Source: Clostridia bacterium
GTDB taxonomy: Bacteria > Bacillota_A > Clostridia > Oscillospirales > CAG-272
NCBI GenBank assembly: GCA_017457545.1
Contig: JAFTHF010000281.1
Span: 1-8,872, forward strand
Direction: 5' to 3'
Length of the DNA: 8,872 nucleotides
The position numbers and the translations under genes are program-made. Of the stretch, positions 1 through 6,285 are shown piece by piece (position 1 is the first letter of the stretch; each line of letters starts with the position of its first letter). Under the pieces are notes generated by a model. The model was not told where the DNA came from. It searched no databases and saw nothing but the letters and a program-made list of their open reading frames with translations.

Positions 1-1060
1 CATCCTTGGACATACCGTAGTAAGCCTTTACGTAATCCTCAAAGGAAATACCGTAGTAGCTCTTGTACTGCTGGTCAAGTGCATTAAACTGATTCTTAAG
101 CTCCTTGTACTCACGGTTGGGGTAGTCAAGAATCTTGCTGTTTTCAGAAAGGAATTCGTTCATAAGTGTCTTTGCACGGGATTCAACAAGAGAATCATCA
201 AATTCCTTCATTGTATCCTTGCCAAGGTGTGTTTTTACAAACTCGTCATTGTACTTGGGAGTTTCCATAACGCTTGTAACCTCAACCTCAAAGATAACCT
301 TCTTGCCCTTAAGGTTTTCAGCGCCGTAATCCTCAGGGAATGTAGCTGTGATTTCTCTCTTGTTATCAGAGCCAATCATCATGCCGACAATGCCCTTTTC
401 AAAATCCTCAATTGCAAGGTGTGAGCCGAGGTAGAAGGAAACATCCTTACCGGAGTCGAAATCGTCCTTTTCGCCCTTGTCATCAAGCTTGATCTTACCG
501 TTATCGTCTGTGTAGTAGCCTGTGTAGGTTACCTTAACAACATCACCCTCACGAACAGCCATATTATTGAAGGAGCAGGAGAAGTATACGGTCTTACCTG
601 CATATTCGCCAAACATTTCCTCATTGGGAAGAGCAACCTCTTTTTCTGTTGAGGAGCCGATCTTTACGCCCCACTCAACAATAAGGTCCTCAAGTGTTTT
701 GTTGTAGGAGCCGTTACCGAGATTTTCGATCTTAAGACCTGTCTTCTTAAGAGCTGTAATTTCCTGACCCTTCTGGGCGATGGTGCCGGAAACCATTGTA
801 CGCTCTGTAAACTTAAGGTCTACATAGACAGTGTCACCTGCCTTAGCCTTGTATTTGTCAGTAGCATACTGCTGAATGTAGGAGTCGATAGTCTGCTGAA
901 TGTAGTCCTTTTCAACCTTTACTGTGTGGTTTTTGTAGTCAGCAAGTGTAACATACTTGGACATATCCTTGTAGTCGTATCTTACGTCATCCTTAAAGCA
1001 GGATGTGAAGGAAAGCACGAAAACAAGAATAAGTGTTAAACAAATAATTTTCTTTTTCAT
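1..1060 (-). CDS. Lipoprotein FKBP-type peptidyl-prolyl isomerase, trigger-factor-like (3' end outside window)
   Basis: The reading frame is open from ATG at 1060 to the left edge (353 residues visible). An AAAGGA box lies about six bases before the start. Residues 1-21 form a lipoprotein signal: a basic MKKK start, a hydrophobic core, and FTSC with Cys21 as the lipidation site, so the protein should be anchored outside the membrane. Residues 171-264 match the FKBP domain of trigger factors: GDVVKVTYTGYY, then YLGSHLAIEDFEKGIVGMMIG, then FPEDYGAENLKGKKVIFEVEV. Residues 74-165 repeat the same pattern in weaker form (GDTVYVDLKF, LGNGSYNKTLEDLI, LPNEEMFGEYAGKTVYF). A charged, probably helical region follows from about 270, as in trigger-factor or SurA-like chaperone arms. 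Inferred role: folding of secreted proteins. It sits 16 bases behind the membrane-protein gene in one probable operon. The fold is well supported; enzymatic activity is not proven. Confidence 0.85.
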   Translation of the reverse strand, partial: MKKKIICLTLILVFVLSFTSCFKDDVRYDYKDMSKYVTLADYKNHTVKVEKDYIQQTIDSYIQQYATDKYKAKAGDTVYVDLKFTERTMVSGTIAQKGQEITALKKTGLKIENLGNGSYNKTLEDLIVEWGVKIGSSTEKEVALPNEEMFGEYAGKTVYFSCSFNNMAVREGDVVKVTYTGYYTDDNGKIKLDDKGEKDDFDSGKDVSFYLGSHLAIEDFEKGIVGMMIGSDNKREITATFPEDYGAENLKGKKVIFEVEVTSVMETPKYNDEFVKTHLGKDTMKEFDDSLVESRAKTLMNEFLSENSKILDYPNREYKELKNQFNALDQQYKSYYGISFEDYVKAYYGMSKD

Positions 1061-1076
1061 AGGGATTCCTTTGCGT

Positions 1077-1859
1077 TTATTTATTATTTTTTTTATTTTT
1101 ATCTGCAACAGCACCATGCTTGATATTCAAACAGTAATCGTAATATTTAAATCCAAGCATAAATACAATGTATTGAAGAACAATGTAGGCAATCGACATT
1201 TCTGCAAGAGAAATAAGCGATTGAATAATTATGGTTTTAAAATCCGTAAAGGTGATATAGAATTCTTCCTCTATAAGGAAGGGAAGTATATCGAGAAGCA
1301 AGAAGCTAAGATAGTTTATGGCAAACAGGATGATGCCGAAAAGAAGCATAGTTTTTTGCACAGGATTTTTGAAGGACACCGTTTTTTCAAAAGGAGTAGC
1401 ATCCTTTTTGATAAGCTTATAGGACATAAAGGCTATAAGACCTGCAGGTATCATAAGAGTGATGAAAAGCTGACCGAAGGAGTAGAAAGTGTTAAACATT
1501 ATAAACTCAATCATGCTTTCCTCAGCATCAACAGTAGCGCCACTGGAAATATCGCTACCGTATATTGTGGATGTTACTGTTTGGTAAATAAAGAATATCA
1601 GTACCGAACAAAAATAAAGTCCGACAGATACAACTCCGTCAAACCATCCGAATTTAGTCACCGCATATATAATTGTAGTATATCCCACAAAGGTTGCCGT
1701 CATATCGAAAATAACCTTCAGGTAATACAGCACAATCAGTAAGGAGCTACCTGCATCAATATTCTCAGCAGCAATATAATAAAGCAGAGAGAACAGCACA
1801 GAGGCAAGGGCAGTGCACAATACCGCATATGCAGCATATTTATAAAATTTCTTCTTCAT
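1077..1859 (-). CDS. Multi-pass membrane protein of unknown function
   Basis: This 260-residue protein starts at ATG 1859, with AAGGTG five bases upstream. I do not recognise its family. Hydrophobic segments suggest about six membrane spans, near residues 8-30, 40-66, 74-95, 122-147, 170-196 and 208-236. A polar stretch at 97-117 lies between spans three and four, and a KKDATPFEKT segment at 151-160 lies between spans four and five. The C-terminal tail from about 243 is very basic (KNKKNNK), which suggests a cytoplasmic tail. No catalytic motif, Walker box or transporter signature is visible. The lipoprotein foldase gene begins only 16 bases downstream on the same strand, so the two are probably co-transcribed and may share an envelope role. 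That link is inference from spacing only. A long reading frame on the opposite strand (1005-1742) is its shadow. Confidence 0.8.
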   Translation of the reverse strand: MKKKFYKYAAYAVLCTALASVLFSLLYYIAAENIDAGSSLLIVLYYLKVIFDMTATFVGYTTIIYAVTKFGWFDGVVSVGLYFCSVLIFFIYQTVTSTIYGSDISSGATVDAEESMIEFIMFNTFYSFGQLFITLMIPAGLIAFMSYKLIKKDATPFEKTVSFKNPVQKTMLLFGIILFAINYLSFLLLDILPFLIEEEFYITFTDFKTIIIQSLISLAEMSIAYIVLQYIVFMLGFKYYDYCLNIKHGAVADKNKKNNK

Positions 1860-1985
1860 AAATGCACCTTTTTAAACAATTTAGATATATTCTAACACAT
1901 TATATTAAAAAAAGAAAGAGCAAAATCAAAAATCTTTTAAAAAAACGTGTTTTTTTCAAAAATAATAAATATAAGTGAGGAAAAT
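1860..1985. promoter_or_regulatory. Divergent AT-rich spacer with candidate leftward promoter and an A7/T7 inverted tract
   Basis: This spacer separates the leftward membrane-protein operon from the rightward peptidase gene. For the leftward gene, TAGAAT (complement of 1889-1894) is preceded by TGT, giving an extended -10, but the matching -35 is poor. TATAAT (complement of 1899-1904) with TTGATT (complement of 1924-1929) is an alternative, but its 19-base spacing is long. For the rightward gene I see no convincing -35/-10 pair. Seven A at 1939-1945 and seven T at 1950-1956 flank CGTG and could form a weak hairpin or a bent, nucleosome-like rigid tract. The ribosome binding site for the rightward gene is GTGAGG at 1975-1980. 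Confidence 0.4.
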
Positions 1986-2894
1986 ATGAGAAATATCAAA
2001 GAATTAGATCACAAAACCATGTCAGATGAGCTTATTAGCCTGTCAAAACGGTACGAATTTATTAAGCTTTCCTATATCGGCACATCTGTTATGGGCCGTC
2101 CCATTCCCATAATAACCTTAGGGGACGAGGACGCAAAGCGAGGTGTGCTTTACGTAGCAACCCATCACGCAACAGAGAATATCTGTACATCTCTTATGCT
2201 TGATTTTATTGAGGATTATGCAAAAATTTTCACAGAGGGAAAATATGTATACGGCATAAATCTTCACGTGCTTTATAAAATGAGGAAGATTTATATTGTC
2301 CCAATGCTTAATCCCGACGGGGTTGAATACAGGCTCCACGGGCTTGATAAGTCAAGTCCCATATGGGAAAGGCTTATTCAGTATAACGGAGGCGAGGATT
2401 TTTCTTTGTGGAATTCAAATGGCAGAGGTGTGGACCTGAACCACAATTACAATGCCTACTTTGATGAGTATAAAATAATAGAGAGGGAGCAGGGAATAAC
2501 CTACGGAAGAACACGCTTTAGTGGGGAATCCCCCGAAAGCGAGCCGGAGACAGCTGCCCTTACAAATTTTATAAGATACAATGAATCAAAAATAGACGGA
2601 ATTCTCACTTTTCATACACAGGGTGAGGAAATTTATTACAAATCACAGGGCAAGGAAATAAAAAGAGCCTCTTATATTGCAGAGGCAATTTCCCGTTTTA
2701 CAAGGTATAAGGTATCGGAGGCGGAGGGCTTATCGTCTTTTGGAGGTTTAACCGATTGGTTTATTAAGGAGGTAGATAAGCCGTCCTTCACTCTCGAATG
2801 CGGAAAAGGAGAAAATCCGCTTGACATATCATGTGAATGGGAAATGTACTGTCGGTTAAGAGAGCTTTTATTTAATTTCCCCATTCTGCTTTAA
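1986..2894 (+). CDS. M14-family zinc carboxypeptidase, gamma-D-glutamyl-diamino-acid peptidase-like
   Basis: I place the start at ATG 1986 (302 residues), five bases after GTGAGG. An in-frame GTG at 1947 lies in AT-rich spacer and lacks a ribosome binding site. The M14 signature is complete: zinc ligands H61-x-x-E64 in VATHHATE, the third ligand H210 in LTFHTQGE, and the catalytic glutamate E271 in FTLECGKGENPL. Conserved helpers are NPDG at 109-112, GVDLNHN at 148-154 and SEPE at 185-188. The FHTQGE and ECGKGENPL versions resemble family M14 enzymes such as YqgT and the Lysinibacillus endopeptidase I, which cut the gamma-D-Glu to diaminopimelate bond of cell-wall peptides. No signal peptide is visible, so the enzyme is probably cytoplasmic and may recycle muropeptides; this substrate is inference. 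It appears to be a single gene, with a possible terminator at 2989-3023. Confidence 0.88.
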   Translation: MRNIKELDHKTMSDELISLSKRYEFIKLSYIGTSVMGRPIPIITLGDEDAKRGVLYVATHHATENICTSLMLDFIEDYAKIFTEGKYVYGINLHVLYKMRKIYIVPMLNPDGVEYRLHGLDKSSPIWERLIQYNGGEDFSLWNSNGRGVDLNHNYNAYFDEYKIIEREQGITYGRTRFSGESPESEPETAALTNFIRYNESKIDGILTFHTQGEEIYYKSQGKEIKRASYIAEAISRFTRYKVSEAEGLSSFGGLTDWFIKEVDKPSFTLECGKGENPLDISCEWEMYCRLRELLFNFPILL

Positions 2895-2910
2895 ATTATA
2901 ATGCGCGTAC

Positions 2911-2938
2911 CTTAAATATAACTTAAACTAAGCTTAAA
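2911..2938. repeat. Three CTTAAA boxes spaced 11 bases apart
   Basis: CTTAAA begins at 2911, 2922 and 2933, so the boxes recur exactly every 11 bases, about one helical turn. The set ends 27 bases before the -35 box of the esterase promoter at 2966. It could be an upstream activator or UP-element-like site on one DNA face, or simply AT-rich sequence. No protein can be named. Confidence 0.45.
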
Positions 2939-2965
2939 ATACATGAACATTTTTTTGCTAAACTG

Positions 2966-2993
2966 TTGAAATATGTAAAAAGTGTGGTAAAAT
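2966..2993 (+). promoter_or_regulatory. Sigma-A promoter of the SGNH esterase gene
   Basis: TTGAAA at 2966-2971 and TAAAAT at 2988-2993 are separated by 16 bases, and TGG directly before the -10 gives a TG extension. Transcription should begin near 3000, leaving a leader of about 40 bases with GAGG at 3030-3033 as the ribosome binding site. The -10 box lies inside the left arm of the dyad at 2989-3023. Confidence 0.7.
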
Positions 2994-3023
2994 GATTAGT
3001 GGTGGGCAGCCACTAATCATTTT
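2989..3023. promoter_or_regulatory. Perfect 14-base dyad overlapping -10 and start site; operator or terminator
   Basis: The arm AAAATGATTAGTGG (2989-3002) is exactly repeated in reverse complement at 3010-3023, around the seven-base spacer TGGGCAG. The left arm includes most of the -10 box and the predicted start point near 3000, which is where a repressor operator would be expected. The right arm ends in five T (3020-3024), so an RNA read through from the M14 gene upstream could also form a terminator-like hairpin. A transcript from the local promoter would carry only about half of it. The symmetry is seen directly; the role is inference. Confidence 0.6.
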
Positions 3024-3040
3024 TAATTTGAGGTATTATT

Positions 3041-3706
3041 ATGGAGCTTAAGGGTAAGAAAATAAACTTTCTCGGTGACAGCATTACTGAGGGACACGGC
3101 ACCAGCGACTGGGGAACAAAGCCATTTCATCAGCTTCTCCGTGTAAGATGTGAGCTTGCTGAGGCACGTAACTATGGCTTGGGTGGAACAAAAATTGCAC
3201 GCTTGCCTGTTGTAACAGATCATCAGTTTGATCAGGATTTTAATCTTCGTGCAGTAAATATGAATCACGATGCAGATGCAGTAGTTGTTTTCGGTGGCAC
3301 AAACGATTTCGGCCACGGCACAATTCCTCTTGGTGATATGGATTCAAGAGATATCCACACCTTCTACGGTGGACTTCATACTCTTTGCACCTTCCTTATA
3401 AATACATACAAGGATAAGCCTATTATCTTTATGACTCCCTTGCACAGACTTAACGAAATGCTTGACTACAATAACAGAATAAAGGAAGGCAGCACAAATG
3501 CAATTCCCCTTGTTTCCTTTGTTCGTGCTATTCGTGAGGTGTGCGAATTTTACGGCATTCCCGTTCTTGACCTTTACCGTGACTGCGCAATGTACGGACA
3601 GAACTGGGCATGGTGCGAAAAGTATATGCCTGACGGACTTCACCCCAGCGACGCAGGCCACGAGCTTATCGCAAATAAATTGCAGAAATTCCTTGAAAAC
3701 TTCTAA
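3041..3706 (+). CDS. SGNH/GDSL-family hydrolase (esterase)
   Basis: This 221-residue protein starts at ATG 3041, seven bases after GAGG. All four SGNH blocks are present: GDSITEG at 12-18 with nucleophile Ser14; NYGLGGT at 44-50, whose Gly helps form the oxyanion hole; FGGTNDF at 84-90 with Asn88; and DGLHPSDAGH at 198-207 with the Asp198/His201 pair. Family knowledge: these are small serine hydrolases acting on acyl esters, often removing acetyl groups from carbohydrates or acting as lysophospholipases. There is no signal peptide, so the enzyme is probably cytoplasmic; the length fits a single-domain member. The exact substrate cannot be told. It has its own promoter and ends at a strong bidirectional terminator facing the pantothenate kinase gene, so it appears to be monocistronic. 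Confidence 0.9.
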   Translation: MELKGKKINFLGDSITEGHGTSDWGTKPFHQLLRVRCELAEARNYGLGGTKIARLPVVTDHQFDQDFNLRAVNMNHDADAVVVFGGTNDFGHGTIPLGDMDSRDIHTFYGGLHTLCTFLINTYKDKPIIFMTPLHRLNEMLDYNNRIKEGSTNAIPLVSFVRAIREVCEFYGIPVLDLYRDCAMYGQNWAWCEKYMPDGLHPSDAGHELIANKLQKFLENF

Positions 3707-3715
3707 AAAAGAAAG

Positions 3716-3741
3716 AAACCGGCACTACGTAGTGCCGGTTT
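3716..3741. terminator. Bidirectional terminator between convergent genes
   Basis: A perfect 26-base palindrome has arms AAACCGGCACTAC and GTAGTGCCGGTTT. On the plus strand it is followed by T and a T-rich tract; on the minus strand by TTTCTTTCTTTTTT-type sequence (complement of 3705-3718). It closes both the esterase gene, which ends at 3706, and the pantothenate kinase gene, which ends at 3750. Confidence 0.88.
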
Positions 3742-3749
3742 TGTCATTT

Positions 3750-4574
3750 TTATTTCTTAAATGAAGATATTGCAGCGCCGATAACTGTGCTGTACTGTGC
3801 ATTTTCGGGATCGATTATATTAGTACCGAATGCAAGGTTAAACATATCAACAACGCTTCTTGTCTGTGACATCTGAGTCAGGTTACCTGTAAAAACAATA
3901 TCGGAAATTCCGTACTGACGGGAAGCAAATACAGCCATCATACCAACAGTTTCAAATACCATATTTACAAGGCCAAGGGCAATATCGTTTTTAGATGCAA
4001 TATCACTTACTCTACCAAAGTTTGCAGCTGTAAGATCGCCACGTAGTCCGGCATTTTTCTTAGAAAGGTCGCTAACCTTAAGGTCAACATTCTCAATTAC
4101 ACCGCTTTTTGCAAACTCATCTATATGCTCAATAGTATCAAGCCCAAGCATCTTTTTGGAAAGACCCATAAGAGTACCGCCACCAACGCCTGTACCGCCA
4201 AGATACTGAGGCTCAAAGCCGTCTACTGCGTGTACAAGGGCAGTACCTGTACCCATGCTTACTATAATTGCATCCTTAAAGTCGGACAAGTAAAGTCCGC
4301 CAAGACCGATACAACGGAATTCGGGAACGGTTTCACACTTAAGATTGTAAATAGGCTTGTTAATAAAGGATGAGCCCACACCTGTAATCATCACCTTTTC
4401 AATATCTGCAAGAGAAAGATTGTTAGTTTCCGTAAACTTGCCAAGTGCGCCGTAAACAGAGGTGATAGGGTCATTCGCCGTAACGCAGAAGGGCGCCATC
4501 AAGCTTCTGTTTTCATCAAAGCCAACTATTTTGGTAGTGCTTCCGCCTACATCTATTCCAATTACTACTCCCAT
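3750..4574 (-). CDS. coaW: Type II pantothenate kinase
   Basis: The enzyme phosphorylates pantothenate with ATP, the first step of coenzyme A synthesis, in the cytoplasm. I choose ATG 4574 (274 residues) because GGAGG lies just before it; an ATG 12 bases upstream overlaps that ribosome binding site and is unlikely to be used. The acetate/sugar kinase/actin-type fold is visible: phosphate-1 GIDVGGSTTK at 6-15, the ETVPEF segment at 81-86 holding the likely catalytic glutamate, phosphate-2 SMGTGTALV at 106-114, the glycine-rich YLGGTGVGGGTLMGL at 124-138, and the late VFTGNL motif at 227-232 of the nucleotide pocket. Length matches bacterial type II enzymes, which usually resist CoA feedback inhibition; whether this one does is unknown. 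It has its own promoter (4605-4633) and terminator and looks monocistronic. Confidence 0.9.
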   Translation of the reverse strand: MGVVIGIDVGGSTTKIVGFDENRSLMAPFCVTANDPITSVYGALGKFTETNNLSLADIEKVMITGVGSSFINKPIYNLKCETVPEFRCIGLGGLYLSDFKDAIIVSMGTGTALVHAVDGFEPQYLGGTGVGGGTLMGLSKKMLGLDTIEHIDEFAKSGVIENVDLKVSDLSKKNAGLRGDLTAANFGRVSDIASKNDIALGLVNMVFETVGMMAVFASRQYGISDIVFTGNLTQMSQTRSVVDMFNLAFGTNIIDPENAQYSTVIGAAISSFKK

Positions 4575-4604
4575 ATGTACCTCCATTTAGCTGTTATCTT
4601 ATAT

Positions 4605-4633
4605 ATTTTACCACTTTTTTCTTGTAAAATCAA
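4605..4633 (-). promoter_or_regulatory. Sigma-A promoter of coaW
   Basis: On the minus strand TTGATT (4633-4628) is followed after 17 bases by TAAAAT (4610-4605), with TGG directly before the -10. The element AAAAAAGTGG just before the -10 closely resembles the esterase promoter. The leader is about 25 bases long. Confidence 0.75.
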
Positions 4634-4692
4634 GACTTATAGTCAAATTAAAGCTTTTAAGAGAAAAAAGAGGAGGACGTGTGTGTAAAAAC

Positions 4693-4726
4693 AAAAAAAG
4701 CAGAAGCGTTTTGCTTCTGCTTTTTT
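4693..4726 (-). terminator. Rho-independent terminator of the ThuA-like gene
   Basis: GCAGAAGC (4700-4707) and GCTTCTGC (4713-4720) form an eight-base GC-rich stem, extended by A and T runs, with a five-base loop. Read on the minus strand it is followed by seven T. It lies 12 bases beyond the stop codon of the ThuA-like gene. Confidence 0.85.
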
Positions 4727-4738
4727 ATTTATTCAGTC

Positions 4739-5458
4739 TTATTTTTCAAGTCTTGGCATCCAAGGACAAACAAGCTCAGGAATTCTGTATACAGGCTTAG
4801 CCCATCTTACAGCGTTAGTAATAATCTTCTGTACATTTTCATTATAGAATGTAGGATATGTTTCGTGGCCGGGCTGGAAATAGAATACCTTACCGTTTTC
4901 TCTGTGCCAGATACAAGCAGAACGGAATACCTCACCGCCGTTATACCAACCAATCATAAGAAGCTTATCAGGGTCGGGAATACCAAAGGGCTCCATATAT
5001 GTTTCCTCACCCTCAAGCTCAATAAATCTGTCATTGATGCCCTCCATAATTGGATGGTTATGGTCAATTACCCAAAGTCTTTCCTTATCGTCACTTTCTC
5101 TCCAGCCAAGGTTACAGGTTGTACCCATAAGAAGCTTGAAGGGCTTGGAGTGGTGAGCAGAGTGAAGGAAAATCATACCCATTCCACGAAGAACAGCCTC
5201 TTTAACCTTAATAGCGATTTCATCGGGAACCTCCCAATGTCTTACATGGCCCCACCAGATCATAACATCTGTGTTTTCAAGAAGCTCATCTGTAATACCG
5301 CAGTTTTCGTCATCAAGAGTAATTGTCTTAACCTCAATATCCTCTTCCTTGCCAAGAAAATCGGCAATAGCCTTATGTATACCCTCTGGATATACAGCCT
5401 TTACCTTATCCTCACACTTCTCGTGATAGAATTCATTCCATACTGTTACTCTAATCAT
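4739..5458 (-). CDS. ThuA-like protein (trehalose-utilisation family)
   Basis: This 239-residue protein starts at ATG 5458, with AAAGGAG about nine bases upstream. It matches the ThuA family throughout: MIRVTVWNEF at 1-10; the DVMIWWGHVRHWEVPD block at 64-79, a hallmark of this branch; IFLHSAHHSKPF at 96-107; and the C-terminal YFQPGHETYPTFYNENVQ segment at 193-210, then a helix ending in NAVRWA. The fold is related to class I glutamine amidotransferases, but I see no clear Cys-His-Glu triad. ThuA was named from trehalose use in rhizobia, where it acts with an oxidoreductase in sugar oxidation. The reaction here is unknown. It is expressed from its own promoter, divergent from ung and a sugar isomerase-like gene, so a shared sugar-related role is possible but unproven. 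A GTG reading frame on the opposite strand is a shadow. Confidence 0.88.
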   Translation of the reverse strand: MIRVTVWNEFYHEKCEDKVKAVYPEGIHKAIADFLGKEEDIEVKTITLDDENCGITDELLENTDVMIWWGHVRHWEVPDEIAIKVKEAVLRGMGMIFLHSAHHSKPFKLLMGTTCNLGWRESDDKERLWVIDHNHPIMEGINDRFIELEGEETYMEPFGIPDPDKLLMIGWYNGGEVFRSACIWHRENGKVFYFQPGHETYPTFYNENVQKIITNAVRWAKPVYRIPELVCPWMPRLEK

Positions 5459-5496
5459 AAAAAGCTCTCCTTTAAATACTAATTATTGCTATCTCA

Positions 5497-5525
5497 AGTA
5501 TACCATACAAGGTAAATAAATTCAA
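5497..5525 (-). promoter_or_regulatory. Sigma-A promoter of the ThuA-like gene
   Basis: On the minus strand TTGAAT (5525-5520) is followed after 17 bases by TATACT (5502-5497), with TGG directly before the -10. This gives a leader of about 30 bases. The -35 boxes of this promoter and of the divergent ung promoter lie only 17 bases apart, so a protein bound between them could affect both. Confidence 0.8.
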
Positions 5526-5542
5526 TAGAAATTGCAAAAATA

Positions 5543-5571
5543 TTGACACGGGGAGAAAAAAATGTTATCAT
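5543..5571 (+). promoter_or_regulatory. Sigma-A promoter of the ung operon
   Basis: A consensus -35 TTGACA (5543-5548) is followed after 17 bases by TATCAT (5566-5571), with TGT giving a TG extension. The predicted start is near 5578. The -10 and start site lie inside the dyad at 5565-5585. Confidence 0.8.
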
Positions 5572-5585
5572 TAAAATAATGATAA
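5565..5585. promoter_or_regulatory. Perfect 9-base dyad over the ung -10 and start site
   Basis: TTATCATTA (5565-5573) and its exact reverse complement TAATGATAA (5577-5585) flank AAA. The dyad covers the -10 box and the predicted start point, which suggests a repressor operator. The ung transcript would start within it, so an RNA hairpin is unlikely. No regulator gene is present in the window. Confidence 0.55.
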
Positions 5586-5598
5586 TAGAGGAGTGCTT

Positions 5599-6273
5599 AT
5601 GGTTCATTTAGGTAACGATTGGGACGATATTCTCTTAGGTGAATTCGACAAGGAATATTATCTTAAGATAAGGCAATTTTTGAAAGCAGAATATTTTTCA
5701 CGCACTGTTTTTCCACCCATGAATGATATATTCAATGCTCTAAAATATACACCCTTCAGTCAGACAAAGGTTGTTATTTTAGGTCAGGACCCATATCACG
5801 AAATAGGTCAGGCGCACGGTCTTTCCTTTTCCGTTCGCCGTGGAATAAAAATACCGCCCTCCCTTGTAAACATATACAAGGAGCTTAATACGGATATCGG
5901 TATGGCAATTCCCGACCACGGAGAGCTTACAAGCTGGGCAAAGCAGGGTGTGTTATTGCTTAATGCCACCTTGACAGTAAGGGAAGGACAGGCAAACAGC
6001 CATCAGAATATCGGCTGGAGCATTTTTACCGATGATGTAATAAAAAAGCTTGATACATCCGATAACCCCATGGTCTTTATTTTGTGGGGCTCCAATGCAA
6101 GAAGCAAGAAAAAATACATAACTAACAAAAACCATTTTATTATAGAATCCGCACACCCCTCCCCACTTTCTGTGTACAGAGGGTTCTTCGGCTCAAGACC
6201 CTTTTCAAGGGCAAACGAATTTTTGATTTCACACGGCGCCACTCCAATTAACTGGAACAGCGTCAACGAATAA
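5599..6273 (+). CDS. ung: Uracil-DNA glycosylase, family 1
   Basis: The enzyme removes uracil from DNA, starting base-excision repair. I choose ATG 5599 (224 residues), five bases after AGAGGAG; the GTG at 5593 overlaps that site. Family 1 hallmarks are complete: the water-activating loop GQDPYH at 62-67 with catalytic Asp64; LLLN at 119-122 with uracil-recognising Asn122; and the DNA-intercalation loop HPSPLSVYRGFFGSRPF at 186-202 with catalytic His186. Length is typical. The promoter is strong and overlapped by a dyad that may be an operator. The next gene begins 12 bases after the stop, and its AAGGAG ribosome binding site starts within the ung stop codon, so the two form an operon. The assignment is secure. 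Confidence 0.97.
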   Translation: MVHLGNDWDDILLGEFDKEYYLKIRQFLKAEYFSRTVFPPMNDIFNALKYTPFSQTKVVILGQDPYHEIGQAHGLSFSVRRGIKIPPSLVNIYKELNTDIGMAIPDHGELTSWAKQGVLLLNATLTVREGQANSHQNIGWSIFTDDVIKKLDTSDNPMVFILWGSNARSKKKYITNKNHFIIESAHPSPLSVYRGFFGSRPFSRANEFLISHGATPINWNSVNE

Positions 6274-6285
6274 GGAGAAAAAGCT

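Noticed and set aside
1005..1742. Long plus-strand frame of 245 codons
   Set aside because: It is antisense to the membrane-protein gene, and its product is basic and low in recognisable motifs. The minus-strand protein has regular membrane spans, a ribosome binding site and operon spacing.
4679..5482. Plus-strand frame of 267 codons with AGGAGG just before a GTG
   Set aside because: It lies opposite the clearly conserved ThuA-like gene and crosses that gene's terminator. The AGGAGG is only two bases from the GTG, too close, and the product matches no family I know.
5565..5585. Fur or PerR box at the ung promoter
   Set aside because: The half-sites are GATAAT-like but are arranged outward, opposite to the usual TGATAAT-N-ATTATCA order, and the target gene is not typical. 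The regulator stays unnamed.
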